A stretch of 64,000 nucleotides of DNA from Winogradskyella endarachnes (GTDB lineage: Bacteria > Bacteroidota > Bacteroidia > Flavobacteriales > Flavobacteriaceae), in contig NZ_WOWS01000001.1 in the NCBI RefSeq assembly GCF_009741275.1, forward strand, positions 744,001 through 808,000. Reading direction: 5' to 3'. The notes under the pieces are model-generated. The model searched no databases. It had not been told where the DNA came from and was given only the letters and a program-made list of their open reading frames with translations. A program made the position numbers and the translations under genes. Positions 53,214 through 62,370 of this stretch are shown here, piece by piece (within the stretch, counting starts at the first letter, position 1; every line of letters begins with the position of its first letter).

Positions 53214-55325
53214 TTATAAAAACCATAATGCATCCTTGGCATCGTCTGGAACTCCATTATTAAATCGCGGTGCTATTTGTGCTACCATTTCTGGATATTT
53301 TATAGTGATTGGTACATTTTGTTGTCGAAGCGACTTCCAATACAATCTGCTAAACTGATACACTTGCGTTAATAGTTCTAATACTACATCTGCATCTTCA
53401 AAAGCATCTTCATCTGGACTGCTTACCTTAATTTTTATTGGAAACGGATAACCATCTGTATCTGCGTACCGCTGTGAATTAGGGTAACGTGCATTATTAA
53501 ACAACAGGAATTGATTTTCGCTAATACGTATGTATGTGCCACTTACAGGCATTAGCTTTTTGTTCCAATTAAGGTCGTAAGCAATAATATCTTCTGCTTC
53601 TGTTTTATTGATATTTAAAATGTAAAGAGGAATTTTCAACCCTAATGTATGCATCCCTCTTATAATAGGTTTTAGTTCCTCGTAGCTCATTTCCTTATAA
53701 AAGTGAATGACTACTTTATCTGCTTCAGCAACCGATGTAAAATCTCTTATGGCTTTACATATACTACCTGCTAATAGGTCTGTTTCGCTTTGGTCAAAAT
53801 ATTCGAACTTTCTAAATAAACCATTGTTTTGAAAACTAAAGGCACTTGCTATATACCGTCTGTTTTCGCCTTGATTGGTAAAAGCACCAACACCAATTAC
53901 TAATTCTTTTTTATCGGTTACTGCGAGTTTCCAAGGTGCACCACCTAATTTGGCGTGAATTGCCAACGCCATATTTTGTAATGAAAATTGGAAGTTGTAT
54001 TGATTTTCGATATTAACCACCATTTTTTCATAATCTACAACCTGTGTAACAATGCCTTCGTTTAAAAACAATTCTTTGATTTGAATATAGATATCTCGGT
54101 CTTCGGGATTTGGTGTATACTTATCGAAAGGACTTAAATAGAACGCCGCATAACGTACATTATCGTGGTCGAAGGTTAAGCTCTCTAACTTTTCAACTAT
54201 TTCTGGTATTGGGTTGTTTTCGTTGGTAAACTCAATAAAATGTTCTTTAGATGTTGAAGCCTTAATGTTTACATAAGCCTCAATTCCTTTAAAATACTTT
54301 TTATCGGATGTAACACCATTTTTAAGGTTATTATAAAAGGTTTTAATTGCTTCTTTATGTGAGGTATGGTACACAAAGAAAAACTTAATGTTTTGGTTGT
54401 TTGGTCTTTTGTAAGGATTGAGATTATTCATTGCCAATTTAGGCACTAAATGGGTTTTCTTGTTACCGTATTGGTCTTTACCAAATTCCAATAAACCTAC
54501 TTGTGGGTCGATATGATTAATACGATTGAGTGGCACCTCAATAAACGCATCAGTCTTAAACGGAAATATGGCTTTAAAGTCTTCTGTAAACAGATAATTG
54601 GTAGCGAAATTATTAATAAGTGCTACATACTTTTGGTATTTGTTGGCTGGTCTTACAGGTTCCTCAATAGGTATATCTAATGCTCGTGCTAATGGCAAAT
54701 TAAAAATTGGGTATGCTTGCTCAAACTGAATAGCATTGTAAAATTCTTGTTTTTCCTCTGTATCGAGGTCCATTTGGTAATTGAACGTTTTTTGACCATA
54801 TACACAACGCTTTATTAACTCTGAATCCTCAATATCCTTAACTGACTTTGTAAGGACTTTTGAAGTACCATCGTATGATACAATTAACTCTGGTAAGTCT
54901 GCGAGTTTTGCAAACTGTATTTTAAATGAAAATTTATAGTAGAGGTTATAGTCTGCTGTATTCCCTTTTTTTGAAGGCATCCACACTTGTACATCACCAA
55001 CGAAGTTTTTTACTACTATATAGTCTTTAGATTTAAAATAGCTTCTTAATTGATGTTTAAGGAATTGCTTATAAATTCTTAATTCTCTACCATCTACTAA
55101 ATTTAGCTTAATGCTTGGTGCATCTGGTATTTCTGTTGTAAATGTTGTAAATATTTGGTCTGTGTTAGATAAGTCTGCATCTGAAAACACCTCTTTAATC
55201 TGCCTTGAAAATTTAGATTTATGGATGGGATGACTACCTTCCATATCTTCTATAGATAAATAAATGATAGGCGCACTATTTGGCCATTTAAAGTTAAGTA
55301 TGTTGGTTTTGAGGTGTTCTTGCAT
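53214..55325 (-). CDS. Prokaryotic Argonaute, long type, catalytically degenerate (long-B-like)
   Basis: The 703-residue protein has an N-terminal half of N/linker/PAZ-like type and a MID-PIWI C-terminal half. The MID pocket for a guide 5'-phosphate looks intact: Tyr413, Lys417, Gln428 and Lys459 fit the YK-Q-K pattern (IYIQIKELF, TQVV, AIHAKLGGAPW). In PIWI the first catalytic Asp is Gly480 (LVIGVGAF), and the HRDG Asp is Tyr543 (IHFYKEM). The fourth position near APRF has no Asp or His. The chain ends LWFL, a hydrophobic C-terminus usual for Argonautes. It should bind guides and targets but not cut. It follows a type IIG R-M gene by 100 bp on the same strand. Confidence 0.85.
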   Translation of the reverse strand: MQEHLKTNILNFKWPNSAPIIYLSIEDMEGSHPIHKSKFSRQIKEVFSDADLSNTDQIFTTFTTEIPDAPSIKLNLVDGRELRIYKQFLKHQLRSYFKSKDYIVVKNFVGDVQVWMPSKKGNTADYNLYYKFSFKIQFAKLADLPELIVSYDGTSKVLTKSVKDIEDSELIKRCVYGQKTFNYQMDLDTEEKQEFYNAIQFEQAYPIFNLPLARALDIPIEEPVRPANKYQKYVALINNFATNYLFTEDFKAIFPFKTDAFIEVPLNRINHIDPQVGLLEFGKDQYGNKKTHLVPKLAMNNLNPYKRPNNQNIKFFFVYHTSHKEAIKTFYNNLKNGVTSDKKYFKGIEAYVNIKASTSKEHFIEFTNENNPIPEIVEKLESLTFDHDNVRYAAFYLSPFDKYTPNPEDRDIYIQIKELFLNEGIVTQVVDYEKMVVNIENQYNFQFSLQNMALAIHAKLGGAPWKLAVTDKKELVIGVGAFTNQGENRRYIASAFSFQNNGLFRKFEYFDQSETDLLAGSICKAIRDFTSVAEADKVVIHFYKEMSYEELKPIIRGMHTLGLKIPLYILNINKTEAEDIIAYDLNWNKKLMPVSGTYIRISENQFLLFNNARYPNSQRYADTDGYPFPIKIKVSSPDEDAFEDADVVLELLTQVYQFSRLYWKSLRQQNVPITIKYPEMVAQIAPRFNNGVPDDAKDALWFL

Positions 55326-55378
55326 TGGTATTGGGATTTTCAGTTTTACATATTTATTTTTTTAGTTTCAATTTAAAA

Positions 55379-55410
55379 GATTGCCACGTCGCTGCGCTTC
55401 TCGCAATGAC
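55379..55410. repeat. Dispersed palindromic REP-like element, copy 1
   Basis: GATTGCC...TCGCAATGAC with a GC-rich core lies in the gap between the type IIG and Argonaute genes. The same ends recur at 57950-57975. The GC-rich sequence stands out in AT-rich surroundings and can fold on itself. This family of sequences is dispersed in many bacterial genomes. Confidence 0.75.
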
Positions 55411-55425
55411 AACTACTATTAATTT

Positions 55426-58400
55426 TTATGAATTTTCTATAATGTCTCGTTCTTCTTGTGTTAAGCCATATAAATCGTACACCATCGTATCAATTGTTTT
55501 TTCTGTTTGGGTGATTTGGGTTTGTAACTCTTGGGCTTTTTTCTTGTTGTCCTCGAAGAGTTCTAACCACTCAAACTCGTCTTTTTTGGTTAATGGTGTG
55601 CCACCTGCTTTTTTAATGGCTTTGTTGAGTTCTTTTATAAAGTCTGCAAAGTCTAATTCGTGCCAGTTAAACAAAGATTGACTTACCTTATCAAGATTAA
55701 ATTTTGAACACAAATACCTTACAAGCTTATCTCTTATTTCATTCTGGGTTTTATATAGGTCTTGTATTTTTAAAACTATTATAGATATATCGTCAATTAT
55801 AGTGCTCTCTAAATCGACAACCGGAAACCATTCAATATTCACCTTTTTAACTTGAGGATAGACCTTTCCTCCTTCATCAAGTTTCCAATTATAAAGAAAT
55901 TTAAAGAGGTTAGAATTTATTAATCCGAGAATGAATGACAGATGAGTTTTTTTATCTTTAATATTAACTTTTAGATTTAATGTATGAATTGTATCTATTG
56001 GATAATAATTCTCCTCATCCAAAACACCAACTATCTCTGACGCCGTTTGACGAATAAGAATTTTAGGTTCATTAAAGTCTTCTTCTTCTCTTGCCCAATG
56101 CAAACAATACCAAGGTAATGTACCTTTTTTTGTTTCTCTTTTTGTTGAGAGTTTTTCTTCAAAAGGTTCTAAAAGTTCTGAAATTTTATTTTGAACCTCT
56201 GGATTGGTAGTCTTTGTAGAATACAATATATACTCATCATCAAAAAGAACCCGATATCTATTTATTGTTTTGCCTTTTAAAACTTTTTTGACATATTTTT
56301 CTGGAATATCATTATCCACAAAGTAAGATTTTCTATTTATAAAAGCCTTGTTTCCTCCTGTTGTGACACCTTGAGTTATTTTTACTAAATCTGAAAGTTT
56401 AAATGGACATTTATGAATTAAACTAAATACATCAAAACCTTTACTTGATTTAATAATAAACCCTTCATTTAAGAGGTTTTCTGAATCTATTTCTGATAAA
56501 ATGGTATCATCTAAAGATTTAAGTTTCATTTTAAAAATTTCACCTAAAAATGTGTTAGATTGTTTTATATTTTTAACAAGCGAGATAATCGTCGTATCAA
56601 CTATTGCATCTTCAAAAACTTTTGAAAGTGTAATAACTTGTTCAATATTATTATTTTCTTTTAGTAAGCTTCTTAATCCTGAAAACTGGGAATAATCAAC
56701 AAAAGTATTTGGGGTTATGTAGCACAATCTTCCTTCTTCATTTAAAATATTCAGAGCTACCTCAAAAAAGAATATGTACATATCAAATGTCCCAGAAAAA
56801 GACTTTTGATATTTTTTCAGTAAATAATCTTTTTCCGTTGGCGTAAAATAGTCACCATAAGGTGGATTTCCAATAATCACATCAAAACCACCTTTATCAA
56901 ATATCTGTGGAAATTCTTGTTGCCAATTAAAGGCTTTATCTCCTGCAACGGTTTTACTATCAATTAATGAGTTACCACATTTAATATTGTTGCTTAAATC
57001 GTTGAGTTTTCGTCGTGGTTGTGCGGTACGTAACCAAAGCGATAGTTTAGCAATTTCTACAGATTCTTCATTAAGGTCTACGCCATAAATATTGTTTTCT
57101 AAAATGGTGTTTTCTATATCGCTTAATATAAGGCCACCACCTAATACTTTTGCTTTTAGCTCATCGATGTAACGGTGTTCTTTAATAAGAAAATCTAATG
57201 CTTGGTTCAAAAATGCTCCAGAGCCACAAGCTGGGTCGCAAATGGTTATTTGTAGTAACCACGCTCTGTAATTATCTAAAACTTCTAATAGTTGCTTTTT
57301 GGTGTTTTGGTGTGTTCCCTTTTTTATCTCGAAATAGGCTTCTTCCTTAAAACCTAATTGGTCTTTTTTCTCTTGGCAAAGTTTACCAACGGTATTTTCT
57401 ACAATGTATTTGGTAATGTATTTGGGTGTGTAGAACACGCCATCTTTTTTACGCTTGCTCTTTTGCTTATCGAACTCGCCACCTTCAATTTCGGCATTAA
57501 CGCTTTCTATTTCGTTAAGTGAGTTTTCAAAGATGTGCCCTAAAATATTGACATCTACTTGACTGCTAAAATCGTATTTAGCGAGTTTGTAGGTGTGTTT
57601 ATAAAGCAAGTCGTCATCAATCTCCAAACTATCTAAAATGGCATCCGGTTTAAACAATCCGCCATTGTAGGCATAGATTTCTGCTCTTGAGGTTGTGCCT
57701 TTTCTACCTTCATCTAAAAAATGAAAGTATTGTTTAAAGAGATTATATAATGGGCGTTCGTCACCAAAATCGATGTCGGCTTTCCACTTATCTAATATCT
57801 GTATGGTTGAATTTGGTGGTAACAGGTCTCTATCTTCGGCAAAGAAAATGAACAGGAAACGGTCTATGAGTTTCTGTGATTTTTTGAATAGGGATAGTTT
57901 TACGTTTTTTTCGAGTGCTTTTAGTTCGGTGCTATCGTCTCCATTATGAGATTGCCGCGCTTCGCTCGCAATGACATTTTGTTTTAGGCGTTTGGCATTT
58001 CGTTTTACGAGGTCTCTAAAGAGTTCGCGTTTAAATACGGAATAGTCGTTGTAAAACTGTTTGGTAATCTTGTCTTCTTCAACTAAAGACGCTTCTTTAA
58101 TGGTTAGCGGTAGATTGTTAAGAATGTTATCCTTTTGTAAGCATAGGTACATTAAAGCAAATTCTTCGGGTGCTAATTGAAAGAGATTAAACTCCAAAAA
58201 CTCAGTAGCATCGTTAATGTAAAATCGCAACTTCTCAAAATTGGACGTAATAACATACACACAGCCTTTTTGATTGGCTTTATAATCGAACGCCTGTTTA
58301 CGGATGCTTTCTAAATCTTTGGTATTGGTTCCCTTTAGTTCAATTACGCCAATTGCTTTAGCTTCCTTTAAAATAGCTCCATCTGCTTTACCAGCTCCTT

Positions 58401-58644
58401 TTTGGTTTTTAAACTCGGTAGTGATATTAAAATCAGGCTTTGGATTTAGCGTATAACCCAAGACATTGACAAACAGCTCATCCAGAAACTTTGCCTGGTA
58501 CTGTTCTTCTTTAGAGTTTTTAATATTCTCTTGAATGGTAGCATTATGAAAATACTTGGTATATTTTTTATAGGCACGCTCTACTACTGAATTATCTTGT
58601 TGCGCCAGATATGTTTTTATTACTGATGTTTGAAATAATGCCAT
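55426..58644 (-). CDS. Type IIG restriction-methyltransferase (Eco57I-like)
   Basis: The 1072-residue protein has an N-terminal PD-(D/E)xK nuclease (Asp88 in GKADGAIL, Glu102-x-Lys104 in GVIELKG, and QxxxY at 117-121) and a helical linker. An N6-adenine methyltransferase follows with SAM motif DPACGSGAF (470-478) and catalytic NPPY (593-596). A C-terminal target-recognition region completes it. It should both modify and cut DNA as a single polypeptide. Residues about 223-233 (NVIASEARQSH) are encoded by an inserted repeat element, kept in frame. Its start abuts the HTH gene stop with no gap, so it is coupled to that regulator. Confidence 0.9.
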   Translation of the reverse strand: MALFQTSVIKTYLAQQDNSVVERAYKKYTKYFHNATIQENIKNSKEEQYQAKFLDELFVNVLGYTLNPKPDFNITTEFKNQKGAGKADGAILKEAKAIGVIELKGTNTKDLESIRKQAFDYKANQKGCVYVITSNFEKLRFYINDATEFLEFNLFQLAPEEFALMYLCLQKDNILNNLPLTIKEASLVEEDKITKQFYNDYSVFKRELFRDLVKRNAKRLKQNVIASEARQSHNGDDSTELKALEKNVKLSLFKKSQKLIDRFLFIFFAEDRDLLPPNSTIQILDKWKADIDFGDERPLYNLFKQYFHFLDEGRKGTTSRAEIYAYNGGLFKPDAILDSLEIDDDLLYKHTYKLAKYDFSSQVDVNILGHIFENSLNEIESVNAEIEGGEFDKQKSKRKKDGVFYTPKYITKYIVENTVGKLCQEKKDQLGFKEEAYFEIKKGTHQNTKKQLLEVLDNYRAWLLQITICDPACGSGAFLNQALDFLIKEHRYIDELKAKVLGGGLILSDIENTILENNIYGVDLNEESVEIAKLSLWLRTAQPRRKLNDLSNNIKCGNSLIDSKTVAGDKAFNWQQEFPQIFDKGGFDVIIGNPPYGDYFTPTEKDYLLKKYQKSFSGTFDMYIFFFEVALNILNEEGRLCYITPNTFVDYSQFSGLRSLLKENNNIEQVITLSKVFEDAIVDTTIISLVKNIKQSNTFLGEIFKMKLKSLDDTILSEIDSENLLNEGFIIKSSKGFDVFSLIHKCPFKLSDLVKITQGVTTGGNKAFINRKSYFVDNDIPEKYVKKVLKGKTINRYRVLFDDEYILYSTKTTNPEVQNKISELLEPFEEKLSTKRETKKGTLPWYCLHWAREEEDFNEPKILIRQTASEIVGVLDEENYYPIDTIHTLNLKVNIKDKKTHLSFILGLINSNLFKFLYNWKLDEGGKVYPQVKKVNIEWFPVVDLESTIIDDISIIVLKIQDLYKTQNEIRDKLVRYLCSKFNLDKVSQSLFNWHELDFADFIKELNKAIKKAGGTPLTKKDEFEWLELFEDNKKKAQELQTQITQTEKTIDTMVYDLYGLTQEERDIIENS
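57950..57975. repeat. Dispersed palindromic REP-like element, copy 2, inside the type IIG gene
   Basis: GATTGCCGCGC...TCGCAATGAC shares both ends and orientation with the copy at 55379-55410. It is translated on the minus strand as part of VIASEARQS, in the helical linker between nuclease and methyltransferase, so the reading frame survived the insertion. Confidence 0.75.
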
Positions 58645-58950
58645 TTAAAGCTGCTGTTTTTTGTTGGTTAAGTTCTTAATTTCTTCTTCTACTTTTTTGA
58701 GGATTTCCGTAATGTTGGATTCATCTTTAAGCATATTGACAATTTTATCAGCCATCCAAAAGTTTAGTAACTCATTTTTACTTTTGTTTAAAGCCTTTGC
58801 TAAATCTTCTACTTGTTCCTTTCTGGCCATACGTGTTCCACGTTCAATCTTACTTAATAAGGCGGTATCAATGTTCATTTGAGAGGCAACCTCACGCAGT
58901 AATAGTTGCTTTTCTTCCCTTAACTTCCTTATATAATTACCAAATGTCAT
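58645..58950 (-). CDS. XRE-family HTH regulator of the R-M/Argonaute block
   Basis: The ATG at 58950 (101 residues, MTFGNYIRKLREEKQLLLREVA) is preferred over a TTG at 58974, which would lie inside the operator-like palindrome. The XRE helix-turn-helix covers about residues 5-60 (REVASQMNIDTALLSKIERGTRM). A coiled-coil-like C-terminus follows (ILKKVEEEIKNLTNK). The stop codon abuts the type IIG start. It probably acts as a controller protein that delays or limits restriction expression, by analogy with C proteins; it is longer than most of these. Confidence 0.85.
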   Translation of the reverse strand: MTFGNYIRKLREEKQLLLREVASQMNIDTALLSKIERGTRMARKEQVEDLAKALNKSKNELLNFWMADKIVNMLKDESNITEILKKVEEEIKNLTNKKQQL

Positions 58951-58962
58951 TTTAGAGATATT

Positions 58963-58974
58963 TTGACTTGTCAA
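58963..58974 (-). promoter_or_regulatory. Operator-like palindrome upstream of the HTH controller
   Basis: TTGAC-TT-GTCAA is a perfect inverted repeat 12 bp upstream of the chosen ATG, and a further half-site-like TTGTC follows at 58979-58982. Its position fits autoregulation by the HTH protein. Confidence 0.55.
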
Positions 58975-59105
58975 TATTTGTCTAATTTAATAAAAGGAAA
59001 CAAAAGGAAAGTAAAAAGATATAAACAGTTATTAACAGGTAATGAGGAAGTTGAGGATTTGAGGAAATCCATTTAATCATATCCTTAAATCCTTCAAATC
59101 CTTAA

Positions 59106-60857
59106 CTATATCTTTGCAGGATTTGAATAGTTATTGTGTGCTTCTCTGTGTATTAATCCTGCATCAACAAATTTGGTAATATAACCTTCTGCTGTTTTAT
59201 GTGGGATGCTCTGTTTTGTGGCTAAATCTAAATACTCTTGTCTGCTAAATTGCTTTGGTAAACTTTCTAAAAAGCGTTCTTTTCTATTTAACCGTTTTGT
59301 TACTTTTTGCTCTATTGGTAAATCATTAAATACTTTACTACTGTGCTTCACTAAAATTGAAATTATGGTTAGTGCGTTTTTAAAATCCATATCCTCACAT
59401 TCTTTAGTTGCGTTTACATCACCATCTTCCATAATACGAAATGCTGTGAATAGCATCATTATCCTAAACGCAATTAAGCCTAAACGCCTTATCGTTGCGA
59501 TGTACTCTTCGGGTTGTAGGTTGATGTATTTGGTCTGTAAAGATTCAAAAAACGTATTGAATTGCTGTTGTTGGGTTGTGGTTAATCGTATTTCAATCTC
59601 TGGATTGTTTTTTAGCGTTTTGTACAATTCTAAAAACTCGCTACCCAATTGGTTGTAGTAATCGTCTAAACCTACTTTATTGCTATTTTGAAACACGTTT
59701 TTCCAAGTTGGTTTTATATTCATATAGTAGAACATAAAGCGACTAAACAAACCATTTTCTGCATTAGGTATTAAGGTTGCCACTTGTTTTGGTGTCCCTG
59801 ATAATACTGTTGATAAACACGGTTTCTCAATATCTACATATTCTCTATCGGTTCTACGATAATAACTTATGGTTTCGTGATGAAAGGCTTTACGAAATCC
59901 ATCGGAATAATTACCATAATCGCTTTTAAAGGCTTGTGCTAATGTATCTCCTTCGGTTTCAAAAATTAATCCTCTACCATCATTATCAGAAATTAATTGA
60001 TATACGCCTGTTACACTATTGTTGGCAGGAATAAACAGCATTCTTTCTGGTGGTTTACTTGGTTTTTCCAAGTTTTCATCTTTACCCTTGTTCATATTAT
60101 AAGTAGCTGTTTCTGCTTGAAATTGCTGTTTTAATACTTTGGCTTGTTCTCGTTTTAACTTGTGTACAGGTTCTACCAAATTTTTAATTTGGTTAAGTCT
60201 TCCTTTACCTGCAGATGCAGGTGCTGTAACAAATAGATATAAATTACAAAACACTTTACGTTGGTCATAGATTCCGAAGAGTTTAGGAAAACAAGCACTA
60301 AACGCTGTTAATGCACCTAATAACAAAATGTCCTTTTCTTCCTGTCCATTAGCAGGGTTTACAACTTGTTGTAAAAACTGTGGCAAATTTTCATATACCG
60401 TTTCTGGTATCGTTGGCATTGCTTGCTCTTGTGTATCAATAACCGTTACAACATTTGTTGCAACTTCGTTGTTGTACTGTTGTTTAGGCGGTTTGACGCC
60501 TGAATTATGTGCATAATGGTAAAAGGTAGCAATTGTAATTCCGTGTCCTTTTGCGTTTAAACATTTATCAAATTGTGCATCACATTCTTTGGTATCGTAA
60601 CCTGCATAATTTTTACTTATTCGATGGAAATAATCCCTTCCTGTTTCTCCATATTCTTCTGCTAAAGCAAAGCCTAAATCTCTCCAAGTGGCATAACTTC
60701 CTGTTATGTCTGTACCTGATTGCTCGATTGCTGAAATGTAGGCTTCAATATCGTTATCAGCAACAGCAATAACGTGAGTTATTGTCTTGTTTCTTTTTGG
60801 TTTTGTTGGCTCTTTAGGAACTTCTAACCAATCTTTTGGGTTAAATATTTTAGTCAT
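59106..60857 (-). CDS. DUF3987/PriCT-2 primase-helicase-like protein of integrative elements
   Basis: The 583-residue protein starts with a PriCT-2-like domain (GTDITGSYATWRDLGFALAEEYGETGRDYF, about 45-110). A DUF3987 domain covers about 150-500 (LPQFLQQVVNPANGQEEKDILLLGALTAFSACFP, PASAGKGRLNQIKNL, IFETEGDTLAQAF). The motif PASAGKGR occupies the place of a Walker A loop. A C-terminal winged-helix-like part ends it. Such proteins accompany BT4734 proteins in Bacteroidota elements and are thought to help element replication. The start overlaps the previous stop by 4 bp. Confidence 0.85.
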   Translation of the reverse strand: MTKIFNPKDWLEVPKEPTKPKRNKTITHVIAVADNDIEAYISAIEQSGTDITGSYATWRDLGFALAEEYGETGRDYFHRISKNYAGYDTKECDAQFDKCLNAKGHGITIATFYHYAHNSGVKPPKQQYNNEVATNVVTVIDTQEQAMPTIPETVYENLPQFLQQVVNPANGQEEKDILLLGALTAFSACFPKLFGIYDQRKVFCNLYLFVTAPASAGKGRLNQIKNLVEPVHKLKREQAKVLKQQFQAETATYNMNKGKDENLEKPSKPPERMLFIPANNSVTGVYQLISDNDGRGLIFETEGDTLAQAFKSDYGNYSDGFRKAFHHETISYYRRTDREYVDIEKPCLSTVLSGTPKQVATLIPNAENGLFSRFMFYYMNIKPTWKNVFQNSNKVGLDDYYNQLGSEFLELYKTLKNNPEIEIRLTTTQQQQFNTFFESLQTKYINLQPEEYIATIRRLGLIAFRIMMLFTAFRIMEDGDVNATKECEDMDFKNALTIISILVKHSSKVFNDLPIEQKVTKRLNRKERFLESLPKQFSRQEYLDLATKQSIPHKTAEGYITKFVDAGLIHREAHNNYSNPAKI

Positions 60858-61762
60858 AATGCTTGATGTCTTTTATGTAGAAAGGCTGTTGGGTCGTATG
60901 GTAAAAAACACGCTCTGGAAACGTCTTTACCTGACTGGTCAACCTCAATGTTATAATTGTGTTTAATGTAATTTGCTACTGCTGTGAAATATTCTGAATG
61001 TGATACTTCTGAAATATCTATTCTAATAATCCATTTTAGGCCATCACCAGATGGTGATATGAATAGCATTTCGGTTTCAAAATATTCATCATTTAAGAGC
61101 TGCGTTCTTAACTCTTGTAGATTCTCTAAATGGTCAAAATCAATGGTTAATAAATTAGAATGCTTTAGCAAATTTTTATCGCCTCGTTTTTCAAATATTC
61201 CTGAAAGTGTTACGTAATCAAAGCGATTCGCTTTGAATTTACGTGCTTCTTTTACATTGGTAATTGCTCTTAAATCTTCAGTAATTCTTTTGTATTTATC
61301 ACTTGTGATTAATGCAAATACTTGATGCAATCGTAGAGTTTCAGAAGGAAACACATTGTGAACAGGTGCTTTAAAAAAGCTACAGTTGGCATACCAGGTA
61401 TCGTCTGGTTCATTAAGCCATTCCAATTCGTCTTTTCCCTTGACTTCTAAATTTAGATGTAGCTCTTGATTTATCTTCTGGAATAATTCTTCTTCATCGG
61501 TTATTCTAAAATGGTATTGTGCAAAATCGAATACATCACCTTTAAAGGCCTCTAATTCTATATCTCTATGTGTTGCTATAATACCAACAATATGAATCCG
61601 TAAGGTTTCTTTACCACCATTAAATGGATTGCGAGTTATCCCACAGTCCCTTCCTTTTACAGAAAGGACTGTTTGATTAGGATAATACTGCCTCAACACA
61701 TAGGCATAGATTTTTAAACCATAATGTGTTTTGTCTAAAATTGCTTCTCTACTTATTTCCAT
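60854..61762 (-). CDS. BT4734/BF3469 family (VirE N-terminal-like) protein
   Basis: The 302-residue protein has the family motif LLTIDFDHLENL, the element-typical ISPSGDGLKWIIRIDIS, and a C-terminal VDQSGKDVSRACFLPYDP. These fit an archaeo-eukaryotic-primase-like fold, with acidic residues in TIDFDH and VD. With the DUF3987 protein it may form a split primase. Start and stop overlap the neighbouring genes (14 and 4 bp), so the four genes from 62344 to 59106 are one operon. Confidence 0.85.
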   Translation of the reverse strand: MEISREAILDKTHYGLKIYAYVLRQYYPNQTVLSVKGRDCGITRNPFNGGKETLRIHIVGIIATHRDIELEAFKGDVFDFAQYHFRITDEEELFQKINQELHLNLEVKGKDELEWLNEPDDTWYANCSFFKAPVHNVFPSETLRLHQVFALITSDKYKRITEDLRAITNVKEARKFKANRFDYVTLSGIFEKRGDKNLLKHSNLLTIDFDHLENLQELRTQLLNDEYFETEMLFISPSGDGLKWIIRIDISEVSHSEYFTAVANYIKHNYNIEVDQSGKDVSRACFLPYDPTAFLHKRHQAL

Positions 61763-62045
61763 CTCGCTTGAAATTATGGTTGTAGTAGTTGTCTTGAAGC
61801 AATTGCTCTATGTCAGCAACTTTATAGTAAAATTTACCTTTTACTTTGCTGTAAGGCAAAGTGCCATTGGTTCTTAAAGTTTGTAGCGTTCGCTTACTAA
61901 TATGTAAGGTCTGCAATACATCTTGATTGTCTATCCACGTATCTTTTAATACTTCTGCTCTCGATTGTCGCAACAATTCGATACGTGCTTTTAAGTCCTT
62001 AACATCTTGTGAGAGCGCCAAGATTAAATCAATTATTTCAGTCAT
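61749..62045 (-). CDS. Excisionase-like HTH protein
   Basis: The 98-residue protein has an N-terminal coiled coil (about 5-30). A MerR/excisionase-type winged helix follows (WIDNQDVLQTLHISKRTLQTLRTNGTLPYSKVKGKFYYKVADIEQLL, about 36-84). It should bind DNA and direct excision or transcription of the element. It overlaps the sister gene at 62042 by 4 bp. The two share the pattern TLQ/LYKLxxxGTxPxxKxxGKxxY and are paralogous. Confidence 0.85.
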   Translation of the reverse strand: MTEIIDLILALSQDVKDLKARIELLRQSRAEVLKDTWIDNQDVLQTLHISKRTLQTLRTNGTLPYSKVKGKFYYKVADIEQLLQDNYYNHNFKRDGNK

Positions 62046-62344
62046 AACTTCACCGCTCCTTTCTTAATTAGGTAATCGGCAGCTTGCTGTTCAATTTCGT
62101 CTCTTGAGTCCATACGGTTACGCAGTAACCAATGGTCTAACTCTTCTCGTTGGAAATAAATCTTTTTACCATTAGGTTTATAATGTGGAATGGTTCCCGT
62201 ACTTGTAAGTTTATACAAGTGCGATTGGGATAATTCTAAATACTTGCAAGTTTCATTAAAGTTTAATACTTGCTTTTGCATTGTTTGTTGCTCTAATAAG
62301 AGTTTTTCAATGCGGTCTAACTTTTCGATGATATTTGTGTCCAT
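62042..62344 (-). CDS. Excisionase-like HTH protein
   Basis: The 100-residue protein has a short coiled coil and a helix-turn-helix of the excisionase type (LNFNETCKYLELSQSHLYKLTSTGTIPHYKPNGKKIYFQREELDHWLL). It is the first gene of the operon that runs to 59106. Two dyads directly upstream (62371-62388 and 62390-62406) are candidate binding sites. Paralogous to the product of 61749-62045. Confidence 0.87.
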   Translation of the reverse strand: MDTNIIEKLDRIEKLLLEQQTMQKQVLNFNETCKYLELSQSHLYKLTSTGTIPHYKPNGKKIYFQREELDHWLLRNRMDSRDEIEQQAADYLIKKGAVKL

Positions 62345-62370
62345 CGTTTATTTTGTTTTAAATAAATGAG

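Noticed and set aside
53156..53257. N-terminal extension of the DUF6660 protein
   Set aside because: It overlaps the Argonaute 3' end and hides a clear signal peptide start at 53155.
53214..59105. CRISPR array or cas genes accompanying the Argonaute
   Set aside because: No regularly spaced direct repeats and no Cas-like proteins were seen in this stretch.
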